A model generated the notes under the pieces. That model saw only the letters and a list, made by a program, of their open reading frames with translations. It did not search any database and was not told the origin of the DNA. DNA of 64,000 bases from JACPYM01 sp031423495 (GTDB lineage: Bacteria; Acidobacteriota; Blastocatellia; RBC074), in assembly GCA_031423495.1 (NCBI GenBank), contig JANPFP010000194.1:1-64000 (forward strand), in the 5' to 3' direction. Positions 8,358 to 17,652 of this stretch are shown piece after piece (the stretch's first letter is position 1; every line of letters starts with the position of its first letter). The position numbers were made by a program, and so were the translations under genes.

Positions 8358-9720
8358 CGCGCCAGCGCAGTGAGGTCAGCCCAAAGAGAAAGGCGGGGGC
8401 GACAGTACGCATGGCGCTGGTGAACATAAACAGCAAGCCCCACGACAGAAAGGCCAGCGTAAAAGCGCGTTGCGTGACAGATTGTGCCGCGCGAATATTT
8501 TTCAAACCCAGCGCCAGTATCAGGGCAATCGCGCACAGGCCGAACAAACCATGTTCCGCCAACAGGCGCGAATATTCGGTGTGCGCCATCAGGCCGCGCA
8601 ATTCACCGGTACGGTACTGGCCGGCCTGTCCTGGCCCGACGCCAAAGATCGGATGGTCTCCCCAGATAGCGAGTTCCTGTGCGGCAAGGCTGTCGCGCCC
8701 GGTGGCGTCGAAATTCGTGAAGCGTTGGCTCAACGCACCTTGCGTAAAGTTTTCGAGTATGGGCAAGACAAAAAACAGGCCGCCGCCAATCAGCAAGGCC
8801 GCCGCGATTAACTTAAGCCGGGCGCGCTGGTCGCGTAACAGGTTAAGCGCGCCGATGAAGCTCGAAAGCCCTGCCAGATATAGCCCCGTACGCGAAAAGG
8901 TCAGCACGCATTGCGCCGCCAGCCACACCAGCACGAGCGCCAGCAACACTCTTAACCAGCGTTCGCGTTTTTCGAGAATCGTGTAAAGAAAAGCCGCGAG
9001 GAATCCCAAGCCCAGAGTGGCAGAGACCTGATTGGGGCCGAAACCGCCGCTGGCCTGTGCGTTCGAAGACTTGCCGAAATATAGGTCTTGCGCCTGCAAG
9101 ATCGAAAGCAGCGCCATCGTGGCAATGCTAATCACCGGCCCCAAAATAAAGAGACAGGCTTGCAGCACCTGAGCGCGCGAAAATTTCAAATTGCTGCCCA
9201 GCCAGTAACAAACCGCCAACGTCAACGGACCGGAAAGATAAAAGCTGATGGTCTGTTGCAAGGCGAGCGTTTCGAGATTGGCGAGCGGCAAAACGACCGA
9301 AGGCAACAGCACGGCGAAATAGGCCACCGGCAAACCCGCATAACGAAACAAACCGTGGCGAATCATCATTGCCAGCGCAATCGCCAGCACAAAATACTTG
9401 CCGGTCTCCCAAAAAATCTGGGCGCGTCCCATCCGCCACAATACTTCTGACCCAACGATATAAGCCATGGCATAAAGCCCGTGTTCGCGTTTGCGCGAGA
9501 TCAGCGCGGCCCACATGCCTACGCCAAAGGTCAGCACCGCGTGGGCGGTGGGAACGACGGCGAAGCGGCAAAAATAGCCGAGCGCCGCCTGCAAGCCGAA
9601 CCAGAGGCACAACCGAATCAGATTGCCGTTCACCCAACGTCGCCACGCGGGCACTGCAGACATTTGCGGCAAAGTGAGCGGCGGCATTTCTGCCGCGACA
9701 GGATGCATTTTTATATTCAT
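8344..9720 (-). CDS. O-antigen ligase / Wzy polymerase-like membrane protein
   Basis: 458 aa with about ten to twelve hydrophobic segments. The large periplasmic loop has the Wzy_C/WaaL pattern: ATGRDSLAAQELAIWGDHP followed by FGVGPGQAG and HTEYSRLLAEHGLFGL. These proteins polymerise or ligate lipid-linked glycans on the outer face of the inner membrane. With an ABC (Wzm/Wzt) exporter in the same locus, a ligase role is as likely as polymerisation. It overlaps its neighbours on both sides (4 bp upstream, 14 bp downstream). Confidence 0.85.
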   Translation of the reverse strand: MNIKMHPVAAEMPPLTLPQMSAVPAWRRWVNGNLIRLCLWFGLQAALGYFCRFAVVPTAHAVLTFGVGMWAALISRKREHGLYAMAYIVGSEVLWRMGRAQIFWETGKYFVLAIALAMMIRHGLFRYAGLPVAYFAVLLPSVVLPLANLETLALQQTISFYLSGPLTLAVCYWLGSNLKFSRAQVLQACLFILGPVISIATMALLSILQAQDLYFGKSSNAQASGGFGPNQVSATLGLGFLAAFLYTILEKRERWLRVLLALVLVWLAAQCVLTFSRTGLYLAGLSSFIGALNLLRDQRARLKLIAAALLIGGGLFFVLPILENFTQGALSQRFTNFDATGRDSLAAQELAIWGDHPIFGVGPGQAGQYRTGELRGLMAHTEYSRLLAEHGLFGLCAIALILALGLKNIRAAQSVTQRAFTLAFLSWGLLFMFTSAMRTVAPAFLFGLTSLRWRDEDE

Positions 9721-10844
9721 GACGAAGCTCCCAGCGCTTGTTGATAAAGGGCCGCGAAGGCTTGCGGCAAACGGGTCAGCGAATGATGCGTAGCGATGTG
9801 ATGATGCGCCGCTGTACCCAACGCCGCTTGTCGCGCGGGATTGTTGATGAGTTCGACCAGCGCCGCAAGGAAGCCCGCTTCGTCATTCGGCTCAAAGGTC
9901 AGGCCCGACTTGCCGGATTCGATGAGTTCCGCGACGCCGCCGACGTTCGTGCAAACGATGGGCAAGCCCGCCGCCATCGCTTCCATCACGACGTTGGGCG
10001 TGCCTTCAAAATCTGAAGTGAGTAAAAACATATCGGCTTCACGATAAAGCGGCGCGGTGTTTTTGACGATGCCGCGAAACTCGACCAACTCAGGCCACAA
10101 ACCCAACGCACGGGCTTGCTGTTCTAACGTCGCGCGCAACGAACCGTCACCGGCAATCGTCAATTTGAAAGGCCGCGTCACTTGTTCTCGCAACTTGGCG
10201 ATTAGGTTGAGCAAACGGTCTACGCGCTTTTGCGCTTCGAGCCTGCCGATTGTGAGCAATTGCAAGGTGTCGTCTGCCAGTGCCGCCCGCGCCAGTTGCC
10301 GGTCAGGCACGGCGAAGGCTTCGTCATCAATCACGTTGGGCAGAAAAAAAACGCGCCGGGCGGCGGCTCCCTGTTGAATCGTATATTTCACTGCCGTTTG
10401 CGAATTCGCCGCGATCTGGCGCGGCAGGTTGAGACTGAGCCAGCCTAACAGCCGTCCGGTTTCCAGCACCTCGTGATAGCCGCTCGCGCGCACCGCGCCA
10501 ATTTCGTGCAACCCCAAACAACGCGCTGCCACTGCGGCATAAAGGTTTGTGTAAAAATGCTGGCTCTGCAAAATCTGTGGCTTGAGTTGGCGGCACGCGG
10601 CGATGACCGAATGCACGCGCGCCACTCGCCCCGGCGACTGACCGACCCACGTGACCGGTACGCCCAGCGCGCGAATCGGTTCTTCCCAAAATTCTCCCTG
10701 CGTGAGACACAGCAGGTGCGGCGTCGCTCCCACCGAACGCAATGCCTTGAGCATATAAAAAAGCTGCCGTTCAGCGCCGCCTTGCGCCAGCGTACCCGCG
10801 AGAAAGCAAATGCGTAACTGGGTTAGATCAATCGCCTCGCTCAT
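9717..10844 (-). CDS. Glycosyltransferase family 4 (start ambiguous because of a repeat)
   Basis: 375 aa from the ATG at 10844 (MSEAIDLTQLRICFLAG), where homology to GT4 enzymes begins. An in-frame ATG at 11042 would give 441 aa with an N-terminal (Gly-Ser-Tyr) repeat tail encoded by 9-bp tandem repeats; neither start has a clear ribosome site. The core shows GTLAQGGAERQLFYML (acceptor side), IGRLEAQKRVDRLL, and the donor-side motif EGTPNVVMEAMAAGLPIVCT. It overlaps the O-antigen ligase-like gene by four bases. Sugar specificity is unknown. Confidence 0.88.
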   Translation of the reverse strand: MSEAIDLTQLRICFLAGTLAQGGAERQLFYMLKALRSVGATPHLLCLTQGEFWEEPIRALGVPVTWVGQSPGRVARVHSVIAACRQLKPQILQSQHFYTNLYAAVAARCLGLHEIGAVRASGYHEVLETGRLLGWLSLNLPRQIAANSQTAVKYTIQQGAAARRVFFLPNVIDDEAFAVPDRQLARAALADDTLQLLTIGRLEAQKRVDRLLNLIAKLREQVTRPFKLTIAGDGSLRATLEQQARALGLWPELVEFRGIVKNTAPLYREADMFLLTSDFEGTPNVVMEAMAAGLPIVCTNVGGVAELIESGKSGLTFEPNDEAGFLAALVELINNPARQAALGTAAHHHIATHHSLTRLPQAFAALYQQALGASS

Positions 10845-10852
10845 ATGATCGG

Positions 10853-11017
10853 AGCAATAGGAGTAATAGGAGTAATAGGAGCTTGTACTCCCATCACTCC
10901 CATAGCTCCCATAGCTCCCATAGCTCCCATAGCTCCCATAGCTCCCATAGCTCCCATAGCTCCCATAGCTCCCATAGCTCCCATAGCTCCCATAGCTCCC
11001 ATAGCTCCCATAATTCC
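10853..11017. repeat. 9-bp tandem repeat array, 12 perfect copies
   Basis: Copies of the 9-mer CATAGCTCC run without error from 10901 to 11008 (12 copies), with a degenerate copy at each side (10892 and 11009). A second short run of a related 9-mer (GAGTAATAG) lies at 10853-10880. On the minus strand the array reads Gly-Ser-Tyr repeatedly and is in frame with the glycosyltransferase downstream. Because the unit is 9 bp, copy-number change would not break the frame. It fills the 177-bp space between two glycosyltransferase genes. Confidence 0.95.
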
Positions 11018-11020
11018 CAA

Positions 11021-12250
11021 TCAATGCGAGTGGTTCAGCCATTCCGCCAGATCATTCGCTAACCGTTCATAAGTCGTGGCAAACGAAAATTGTTTTTCGA
11101 CCTGTTGTCGCGCCGCCCGGCTTTGTTGCGCGGCGAAAGCCGGGTCTGCCAAAAATCGCAGCGCGTGCGTTGCCAAATCCGTCGCCGTTTCGCCGAGCCA
11201 CAAGCCTTGTTCGTTAGTCATATCCATTCCGTAAACCGCGTCGGGCGTAGCAATCACCGGCACGCCGACGGCCATCGCTTCGATCAAACGGCTGCGAAAG
11301 CCGAACGTGCCTTCCCACGGACACAGCAACGCCGTCACTTGCTTGAGCGTATCCGCTACGTCAGGCACGAAGCCCGTCACGTGCAAGCGCGCGTCTTGCG
11401 CTGCGAGCGCGCTCAAGTGCGCGGGCGGATGGCTGCCGATCAACCAAAGCTCGGTGTCAGGAAAACGCTGCCACAGCAACGGCATGATTTCTTTGACGCA
11501 ACTCAACGCGCCCGCCTGATTGTGCTGATTGCCCAAGCCGCCGTAATAAGCCACGCGCAACGGTGAAGCGGGCTGCCACACATAAGGCCACGCCGCGAGA
11601 TCAACGCCCATCGCCGCGTGAAAAAGTTTTTGCTCTGCGCGCACTTTGCTCTCGACGTAACGCAACTCGTCCTGATTGATCGCGATCAATCCGTTAAACT
11701 TGAGCCACGCGCTTTCTTCCTGCGCGCGATAACGGGCTAGGCGTTGCGCGTTGCGCGGGCTGAGTTCACCGGCAGGCGACAACTCGCGTTTATAGGTTTG
11801 CCAGAGAATGTCGTGCATATCCAAAACACACGGAATGCCGCGCGCGCGCAAAGCGGCAACACTCGGCGAAGCGTGAAAGTATTCATACAGCGCCAAATCG
11901 AAATGCTTGCCGTTGAGCCACGCTTGCAAGCGCGCCGGCGAAAATTCCACTTCGCCGATCAGATAATTCGACGGTTTTAATCCGGTCAGCGCGGCAAATA
12001 CGCGCGCCTTGCCTTTGTGCCAATAGTTGCCCGCCGTGAGCGAAGTGAGAAAAGCTGCTTCGTCGCAAAACGGCGCGAGTTGCGGTTGCCATTCCTTAGC
12101 TTCCGTCGCCGTCGCATAAGTCAGAAAGGTCACGTGAAAGCGTTGCCGCAAAGCCCGCAACGAATTGGCGACGCGCTGTTGTTGTCCGCTGCTGCCGGGA
12201 AAAGGCAACACATGTGAAATCACCAGCAGGCGCAGCTTATCGTTGGTCAT
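11021..12250 (-). CDS. Glycosyltransferase, GT4-like (resembles TIGR03087 sugar transferases)
   Basis: 409 aa. The N-terminus LLVISHVLPFPGSSGQQQRV resembles the sugar transferases often found in exosortase-linked polysaccharide loci (family TIGR03087), though no exosortase is in this window. The donor-binding region has VAYYGGLGNQHNQAG, LWLIGSHPP, VTGFVPDVADTL and FGFRSRLIEAMAVGVPVIAT. It is cytosolic. It overlaps the next gene's start by a single base. The family link is by eye; the GT-B glycosyltransferase call itself is firm. Confidence 0.85.
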   Translation of the reverse strand: MTNDKLRLLVISHVLPFPGSSGQQQRVANSLRALRQRFHVTFLTYATATEAKEWQPQLAPFCDEAAFLTSLTAGNYWHKGKARVFAALTGLKPSNYLIGEVEFSPARLQAWLNGKHFDLALYEYFHASPSVAALRARGIPCVLDMHDILWQTYKRELSPAGELSPRNAQRLARYRAQEESAWLKFNGLIAINQDELRYVESKVRAEQKLFHAAMGVDLAAWPYVWQPASPLRVAYYGGLGNQHNQAGALSCVKEIMPLLWQRFPDTELWLIGSHPPAHLSALAAQDARLHVTGFVPDVADTLKQVTALLCPWEGTFGFRSRLIEAMAVGVPVIATPDAVYGMDMTNEQGLWLGETATDLATHALRFLADPAFAAQQSRAARQQVEKQFSFATTYERLANDLAEWLNHSH

Positions 12251-13437
12251 TAGTTGGTGCGCAGCGTCCTCAGGCTTTGGCCCCAGGCTTTAGTAAGGTG
12301 CGCGCCAATCGTGTCGCGCCAGGCTTCGAGCGAAAAGCGTTGCGCCGTGTTAATCGCTTGCTGCGACATTGCGCGATAACGTTCGGGATTGGTCAGGCAC
12401 TGGCGCACAGCCTCAGCTAAAGCCGGAGCGGTAGCCGATTCAAGCAACACGCCGCCGCCTTCGCCAATTAACGTAGGCAATACCGACACGTGCGTCGTGA
12501 TGACTGGCAGGCCGCACGCCAACGCTTCCAACACCACTTTGGGAAAGCCTTCAGAGGCCGTCGTGGGGAAACTGAAAATATCAGCAGCTTGCATCAGTTC
12601 AATTACGCGGTCGTGATTGACCGCACCGTGAAAAGTTACGTGCTGGCTCACATTCAGGCGCTCGGCTTGTTGCTTGAACGCAGCTAAATCGAAGCCTTCG
12701 CCGATCACGTCGAAATGCATTTGCGGGAAATCCTTTAACAGCGCAGGCAGCGCTTCGATGACTACGCCCGTGCCTTTTTCGACGGTTTGTCGCGCTGCAA
12801 GTACCAAGCGGGACCCCCGTCGTGAGGTGTTTTGCGGTTCGCGCGAGCGTTGCGCGCCGCATTGTTCTAATTCGCGCTGCGTCAGCGATGTCGAAAAAAT
12901 CCACTCAATCGTAGAGTTTTCCGCCGCCGGAGGCTCAGCGCTGCCGCCCGTTGCCAGACAGAAATTGCGGCCTCCGCCCCAACGAATCATCGAACGCTTC
13001 CAGAAATGTTCTGCCGTCGTCACCGGACGCAACCAGTTGCCACAATGACGCACGAACAACGGCTTGCGCAGGAAAAAAGCCAACAGCATTCCGATGGTCC
13101 CCACGTCACCGGGAATCGGTGTATGAATTGCGTCAGCCGCAATGACCGCGCGCAAAATCGTGAATGAGTTACGCAATAACCAGAAAGGAAAATATAACTT
13201 GCGCGTAAAATCCTGCCCCTTGAGCGGCGCGATAGGTTTCACTTTGAGCTTATGCCCAATGAGCGGTTCGCCATTTTGATGAGGCAGCGCAGGCAGGCAC
13301 GGCAACAACAACGTCGTCGCATCGAATAACTCAGAAATCGCACGCATCTGAAACGGAAAGCCTCCGTCAGTGGAGTAACCCGTGGGCGAGTTAGCATCAG
13401 GCCAGCAATGTTTATGAGAAACCACCAGTAACTTCAT
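12250..13437 (-). CDS. Glycosyltransferase family 4
   Basis: 395 aa. It starts MKLLVVSHKHCWPDANSPTG and has the GT4 C-terminal domain: LVLAARQTVEKGTGVVIEAL, VIGEGFDLAAFK, FHGAVNHDRVIELMQAADIF and EGFPKVVLEALACGLPVITT. No signal peptide or membrane helix except a hydrophobic patch in the acceptor domain. Adjacent genes are on the same strand with near-zero spacing, as in one transcription unit. The sugar transferred is not known. Confidence 0.88.
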   Translation of the reverse strand: MKLLVVSHKHCWPDANSPTGYSTDGGFPFQMRAISELFDATTLLLPCLPALPHQNGEPLIGHKLKVKPIAPLKGQDFTRKLYFPFWLLRNSFTILRAVIAADAIHTPIPGDVGTIGMLLAFFLRKPLFVRHCGNWLRPVTTAEHFWKRSMIRWGGGRNFCLATGGSAEPPAAENSTIEWIFSTSLTQRELEQCGAQRSREPQNTSRRGSRLVLAARQTVEKGTGVVIEALPALLKDFPQMHFDVIGEGFDLAAFKQQAERLNVSQHVTFHGAVNHDRVIELMQAADIFSFPTTASEGFPKVVLEALACGLPVITTHVSVLPTLIGEGGGVLLESATAPALAEAVRQCLTNPERYRAMSQQAINTAQRFSLEAWRDTIGAHLTKAWGQSLRTLRTN

Positions 13438-13448
13438 CGCTAAAATTT

Positions 13449-14852
13449 TTAGTTACTCGCCATTTTTAACAACGTCGCTGCAATTCGCTGCGCCGATTTC
13501 CCATCCAACAAGTCGCCGAACATCTGCTTGATAAAAGCTTTGCGCTCCGCCTGATCGAGCATTGGGTTCGTCATATATTCGTTAAGCCAGTGCTGCATTT
13601 CCTGTTCTGAATTAGCTACGCGCAGCATACCGCTGGCGACCAATGGGCGATAATGGTCGAATTGATAAAAGTCGCGGTAATCAACTTTAGGCGGCTGATC
13701 GGCGGGCAAGTTATAACAGATGTTGATAACTGGCTTGTCGAACATGGCGAGTTCGAGCGACACGGTCGAAGCGACGTTGATGCCCAGCGCGCAATGGCGC
13801 AGCGTGTTCGTTAGAAATGCGCAGTCTTCATATTTAGGCGTTAAATGTTCTTTGAGCCAGGGAATTACCGGAAAAAATACCTCGGGGCTATTTTTCTTTA
13901 CTTCGTCGAAACGTTCGGGGTGACGGTCTTTGGGATAAACCCGTACCATCAATTGCGGGCGATGGGGTAATTCACGCACCATGCGGGCAATCCCCGCGAC
14001 AATCAGCGGCTCGTCCGGCATGTGGTTATCCATTCCGGTGCTGTAAAGAATGAAAGGGCGTGATGGATCAAGGCCGACACGCGCGCAAAAATCTGCGCGC
14101 GATTCATAAAATTCGGGGCGCAGGTGAAAGTCGAATTGCGGTGTGCCTGTGACGGCAACCTGTTCACGCCGCAAGTCAGGATAAATGTCTAACAAGGTCG
14201 CGGCAATATCTTCGTTCCAAGCCAAAAAATAATCATAAGGAAGTAACAAGCGCCCTTGCGAAGTCAGGTTATCCCACGAAAAAAGAAACGTAGCCGTCGG
14301 GATTCCCAGCCATTGCGCTGCTTGCAGCGGTTGAATCGCGTTGCTGCTGTGTACGTGCGAAGCGTTAAACACCAACGTAGGCCGCAGTTTTTTCCATAAC
14401 TCAAGATAATGCTGGCTGGGGCTTAACGCGCGGCTCACACGGCGTTCTAACCTGGAAAATATCTTTATGCCGGGGCGATTAGCAAAGGGAACTGTGACCG
14501 CTTTAGCTAACCATCGCGTAGCTTTTTTGCGCAACGTAACGGCTTCGGCGTCGCGGAGTTTCCAGCGATGTTGTGCAGCGGCTGACCATAAATGCCGCCC
14601 GTGAATTACATCGAGTTCCTGCCGCAGCCATCTTACCAACCAGGGGTCGGGAGCTACTTGCAACTCGAATAAATTATCGGGAACCGCCGCCATTTCCTGC
14701 TGTATGTCTTGATTCGGCAATACGCTGACCACCGTGACTTTGGCCTGTTGGCGTAATTGTTCGAGCGCGCCGGTGTAAAGGAAGTTTCTAATGGCTTCGC
14801 CGCGCGGCAGCACGGCGACGATGTGAGGCGAGTTATTATTCGTGGGGGCCAT
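13449..14852 (-). CDS. GT-B polysaccharide biosynthesis protein (CDP-glycerol transferase-like), copy 1
   Basis: 467 aa. It resembles the GT-B fold of CDP-glycerol glycerophosphotransferases and surface-carbohydrate proteins: FLFSWDNLTSQG, VAVTGTPQFDFH, ILYSTGMDNHMPDEP, LMVRVYPKDRHPE and, near the end, a GINVASTVSLELAMFDKPVIN segment that matches the donor-side S/T-S-x-x-E pattern. Its neighbour at 14859 is a paralogue sharing the same motif order. Whether it transfers a sugar or a polyol phosphate cannot be decided from sequence. Confidence 0.7.
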   Translation of the reverse strand: MAPTNNNSPHIVAVLPRGEAIRNFLYTGALEQLRQQAKVTVVSVLPNQDIQQEMAAVPDNLFELQVAPDPWLVRWLRQELDVIHGRHLWSAAAQHRWKLRDAEAVTLRKKATRWLAKAVTVPFANRPGIKIFSRLERRVSRALSPSQHYLELWKKLRPTLVFNASHVHSSNAIQPLQAAQWLGIPTATFLFSWDNLTSQGRLLLPYDYFLAWNEDIAATLLDIYPDLRREQVAVTGTPQFDFHLRPEFYESRADFCARVGLDPSRPFILYSTGMDNHMPDEPLIVAGIARMVRELPHRPQLMVRVYPKDRHPERFDEVKKNSPEVFFPVIPWLKEHLTPKYEDCAFLTNTLRHCALGINVASTVSLELAMFDKPVINICYNLPADQPPKVDYRDFYQFDHYRPLVASGMLRVANSEQEMQHWLNEYMTNPMLDQAERKAFIKQMFGDLLDGKSAQRIAATLLKMASN

Positions 14853-14858
14853 AGCGAA

Positions 14859-16283
14859 TTACGATTTCTTGAGGCAATGATTCTTCGAAAAATCCATCAG
14901 AGCTTCTGCTAGGCGCGCGCCTGAGTTACCGTCTAAATAACTAACCACAAACCCTGCCATCTTGCACCTATCCTCACGATGTAACTCCGGTTGTTTTACA
15001 TAAGTACTGACGGCTTCGATCATTTCGCTCTGGTTATTGACGAGCCATAGGCCGCCTGATTCGGCTACCGGTTTGAAATGCGTCCAGAGATGATTGATTT
15101 CTTTAATCATCGGTTCGAGTTTTTTAGCAGGTTCCGGGTCGAAGTCAAGATTGACGACCGGCTTGTCGAACAGCGCGCCGTCAATCGCCGCCGTAGAAGA
15201 TAAGTTCACGACGACTGCGCAGTGGCGAAAGGTATTAACCCACTGGCGAATCAGCGATTCATCCTGCGCGCGGTAAATCACGTCAGCGGCGGTGCTTTGC
15301 CGAGTATCTTGCACGACGACTTTCGGTCTCAGATCGCGCAAAGCTTGAAACTCGCGGTTTTGGTCGTGTAAGGGATGCGGGCGAACAAGTAACTGAACTC
15401 CGCCTAGTTTCCCCTGCGTTATGTTATCAGCCAGATGCCGCACCGCTGTCATTTCGGGAATTAAGTTAGGTGATCCCATCGCATAAAGAATAATCGGCAA
15501 CGCCGGATCAAGTTCGTTTTCCCGACAAAATTCGGCACGCGATTGTTCAAAGCGCGGCTGGTAAAAAACATCGAATTGAGGTGCGCCAACTACATAAATC
15601 GGTACGCGGCGCGAAGCCGGGACGAAATGGTGCATCTGGTCTTTCATTTCCTGCGACCAGACCACATAGCCTTCGTAATTAAATACCATGCGGCGTTTGG
15701 TCGAAGGGTTATCCCAGGAAGTAATAAAGGCCAGGCGTGGGATTTTCAGGTTACGTGCCGCCGCCGCAATCGCGGGTTCTTCGTAACGAAACGTTCCCAT
15801 CGTGAAAAGAAAATCAGGCCGCATTTGCGCCAGCCGCTGGGCCGCTTCGGGGCTGCGTTGGTAACGGTAAAGCAACTTTTCTAAATTATTTTCCAGCGAC
15901 TGCGCGAGGCCGAGTTGCGCTATCACCCGCGCCGGGTAACGCAAGGCGCGCACTTGCGGCTTGGCGTTATTATCATCGAGATACTTGCGCATACTCAGAC
16001 GGCTGGGCGGCTTTAAGTAATCATCCCACGCATATTCATTTAATCGGCGCAAGTAGTTATACGGAAATTCCCGAAAAGGCCGCGTCGCCGGAAATGATTC
16101 GAGCGTGACCGGATAAGTTTGCGCGATAGATTTCAGGTGCAGCGTTAATTCTGACTTGCTCCAGATCGTCAGGTGCGCGAGCGGCTCAAGGGCAGGCAAG
16201 AAGCTGGAATAAAGCAGCATCCTTTCGGTTAGCAGTGACGAAGATAAAGCCACGATGCTTGGTTTAGATGATAGTGTAGACAT
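14859..16283 (-). CDS. GT-B polysaccharide biosynthesis protein (CDP-glycerol transferase-like), copy 2
   Basis: 474 aa, a paralogue of the gene at 13449 and separated from it by six bases. Shared landmarks in the same order are FITSWDNPSTKRR, VVGAPQFDVFYQPRFEQSRA, ILYAMGSPN, LLVRPHPLHD and VVNLSSTAAIDGALFDKPVVN. The sequences have diverged widely, so this is an old duplication with separate roles rather than redundancy. The acceptor is unknown. Confidence 0.7.
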   Translation of the reverse strand: MSTLSSKPSIVALSSSLLTERMLLYSSFLPALEPLAHLTIWSKSELTLHLKSIAQTYPVTLESFPATRPFREFPYNYLRRLNEYAWDDYLKPPSRLSMRKYLDDNNAKPQVRALRYPARVIAQLGLAQSLENNLEKLLYRYQRSPEAAQRLAQMRPDFLFTMGTFRYEEPAIAAAARNLKIPRLAFITSWDNPSTKRRMVFNYEGYVVWSQEMKDQMHHFVPASRRVPIYVVGAPQFDVFYQPRFEQSRAEFCRENELDPALPIILYAMGSPNLIPEMTAVRHLADNITQGKLGGVQLLVRPHPLHDQNREFQALRDLRPKVVVQDTRQSTAADVIYRAQDESLIRQWVNTFRHCAVVVNLSSTAAIDGALFDKPVVNLDFDPEPAKKLEPMIKEINHLWTHFKPVAESGGLWLVNNQSEMIEAVSTYVKQPELHREDRCKMAGFVVSYLDGNSGARLAEALMDFSKNHCLKKS

Positions 16284-16330
16284 TTAATGAACTAAATAAC
16301 TCCAGGCAATAGGCTGAGGGTAAGTTTCAA

Positions 16331-17569
16331 CTAGCTTGGGTCAATTACCTCCCATTGGGGTGGCGGCATCAATAACGAACGACTAATGCCCTGATCCCGC
16401 CCGGTAACGTCGAGTAACAGGCGTTCAGATTCTATTCGTTCTTCGACCCCAGCCTGGTTATAGCCGGTGAATTTAAGGTGAAAGGTATATAAACCCGGCG
16501 ACAGCCAGAGCGCGGGGAATTGGATAAGCATTTGATGAATGCCAGCGGTTAAGGCTTCGCGGTTTAATTGTTCAAACTCGATGCGCTGGTGAATGATTTG
16601 ATTGCCGACGGCGTCGGTGGCGATAGCGAACAGATAACCGCGCGTGAGTGTGTGTTCTAACTCAAGCGAGGTGTCGAGGGCGAAGGGAGCTTCATTGTTA
16701 GTCGTCGCGGGTTCGTTCGGTTTTTGTCCCTGCAACCTGACGTAACGCCAACGGGTTCCGCGCAAAGTTTCTTCCGTCGCGGCGCTGGCGACGGCTTCGC
16801 TGTAATGCGCGAGGCCTTCGTTGACGCTGCCGCGATAAACCAGTTTGCCGTTGCTTAACACCAGGCTGGTTTGGCAAAGCTCCTTGATGGCGGCCAGGTT
16901 ATGGCTGACAAAGAGGACGGTGCGGCCTTGCGACGCGACGTTTTCCATTTTGCCGATGCATTTTTTCTGGAAGGCCGTGTCGCCGACCGCGAGTACCTCA
17001 TCCACTAACAAAATTTCCGGTTCGAGATGCGCGGCGACTGAAAAAGCCAGCCGCAAATGCATGCCGCTGGAATAACGTTTGACCGGTGTATCAATAAATT
17101 TTCCGACTTCTGAAAATTCGACAATCTCATCAAATTTGCGTTCGATGTCTGCGCGGCGCATGCCGAGAATCGCGCCGTTCAAGAAGATGTTTTCGCGTCC
17201 GGTGAGTTCGTGGTGAAAGCCCGTGCCGACTTCGAGCAACGCGCCGATGCGCCCGCGCAGGTCTGCGTGTCCGCGCGTAGGTTCGGTGATACGCGCCAGC
17301 AGTTTCAAGAGCGTAGATTTGCCCGCACCGTTGCGTCCGATGATGCCGACGACTTCGCCGCACTTGATCTCGAACGACAGGTCGCTGACCGCCCAGAAGG
17401 TGTCATTGTCATTGTCTTTGTTATTATTTGGGCGCGCCGCCCAGGGCTTGGTGAGTTTGCTGAAGCTGTGGGCGAGCGAGTCGCGCATGGTTTTATATTT
17501 TTCAGGCCGCAAGCCGATGCGGTATTGCTTCGATAGCCCGTCAACGCGAATGGCGATGTCGTTATTCAT
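16331..17569 (-). CDS. Polysaccharide ABC exporter ATPase, Wzt type (copy 1)
   Basis: 412 aa. The ABC domain (about 1-245) has Walker A GRNGAGKSTLLK, signature YSSGMHLRLAF, Walker B ILLVDEVLAVGD and the switch His in FVSHNLAA. A C-terminal beta-rich domain (about 265-412) follows, as in Wzt proteins whose C-terminus recognises the finished glycan. The permease partner is probably the Wzm-type gene at 29224. It follows copy 2 after a fold-back repeat, not after a normal short gap. Having two Wzt genes with different C-terminal domains suggests two export substrates or a heterodimer. Confidence 0.92.
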   Translation of the reverse strand: MNNDIAIRVDGLSKQYRIGLRPEKYKTMRDSLAHSFSKLTKPWAARPNNNKDNDNDTFWAVSDLSFEIKCGEVVGIIGRNGAGKSTLLKLLARITEPTRGHADLRGRIGALLEVGTGFHHELTGRENIFLNGAILGMRRADIERKFDEIVEFSEVGKFIDTPVKRYSSGMHLRLAFSVAAHLEPEILLVDEVLAVGDTAFQKKCIGKMENVASQGRTVLFVSHNLAAIKELCQTSLVLSNGKLVYRGSVNEGLAHYSEAVASAATEETLRGTRWRYVRLQGQKPNEPATTNNEAPFALDTSLELEHTLTRGYLFAIATDAVGNQIIHQRIEFEQLNREALTAGIHQMLIQFPALWLSPGLYTFHLKFTGYNQAGVEERIESERLLLDVTGRDQGISRSLLMPPPQWEVIDPS

Positions 17570-17576
17570 AATTCAA

Positions 17577-17652
17577 GGTGGCACAAGATGACATCTTGTG
17601 CTGTTAGAAGTGACGCTATTCCGGTCGGCACAAGATGCCATCTTGTGCCACC
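17577..17652. repeat. Paired palindromic repeats between two wzt-like genes
   Basis: Arms 17577-17601 and 17628-17652 are inverted copies (24 of 25 positions), and each arm is itself a palindrome around CAAGATG-CATCTTG. The right arm lies inside the end of the upstream ATPase gene and encodes its last residues (VAQDGILC), while the left arm precedes the start of the next gene by eight bases. The element could form a strong hairpin in the mRNA between the two genes. Confidence 0.85.

Noticed and set aside
10853..11017. CRISPR-like array
   Set aside because: Copies are contiguous 9-mers without spacers, so this is a simple tandem repeat.
10845..11072. Plus-strand ORF with Pro-Ile-Ala repeats
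   Set aside because: It is only the complement of the 9-bp tandem repeat and has no non-repeat domain or ribosome site.
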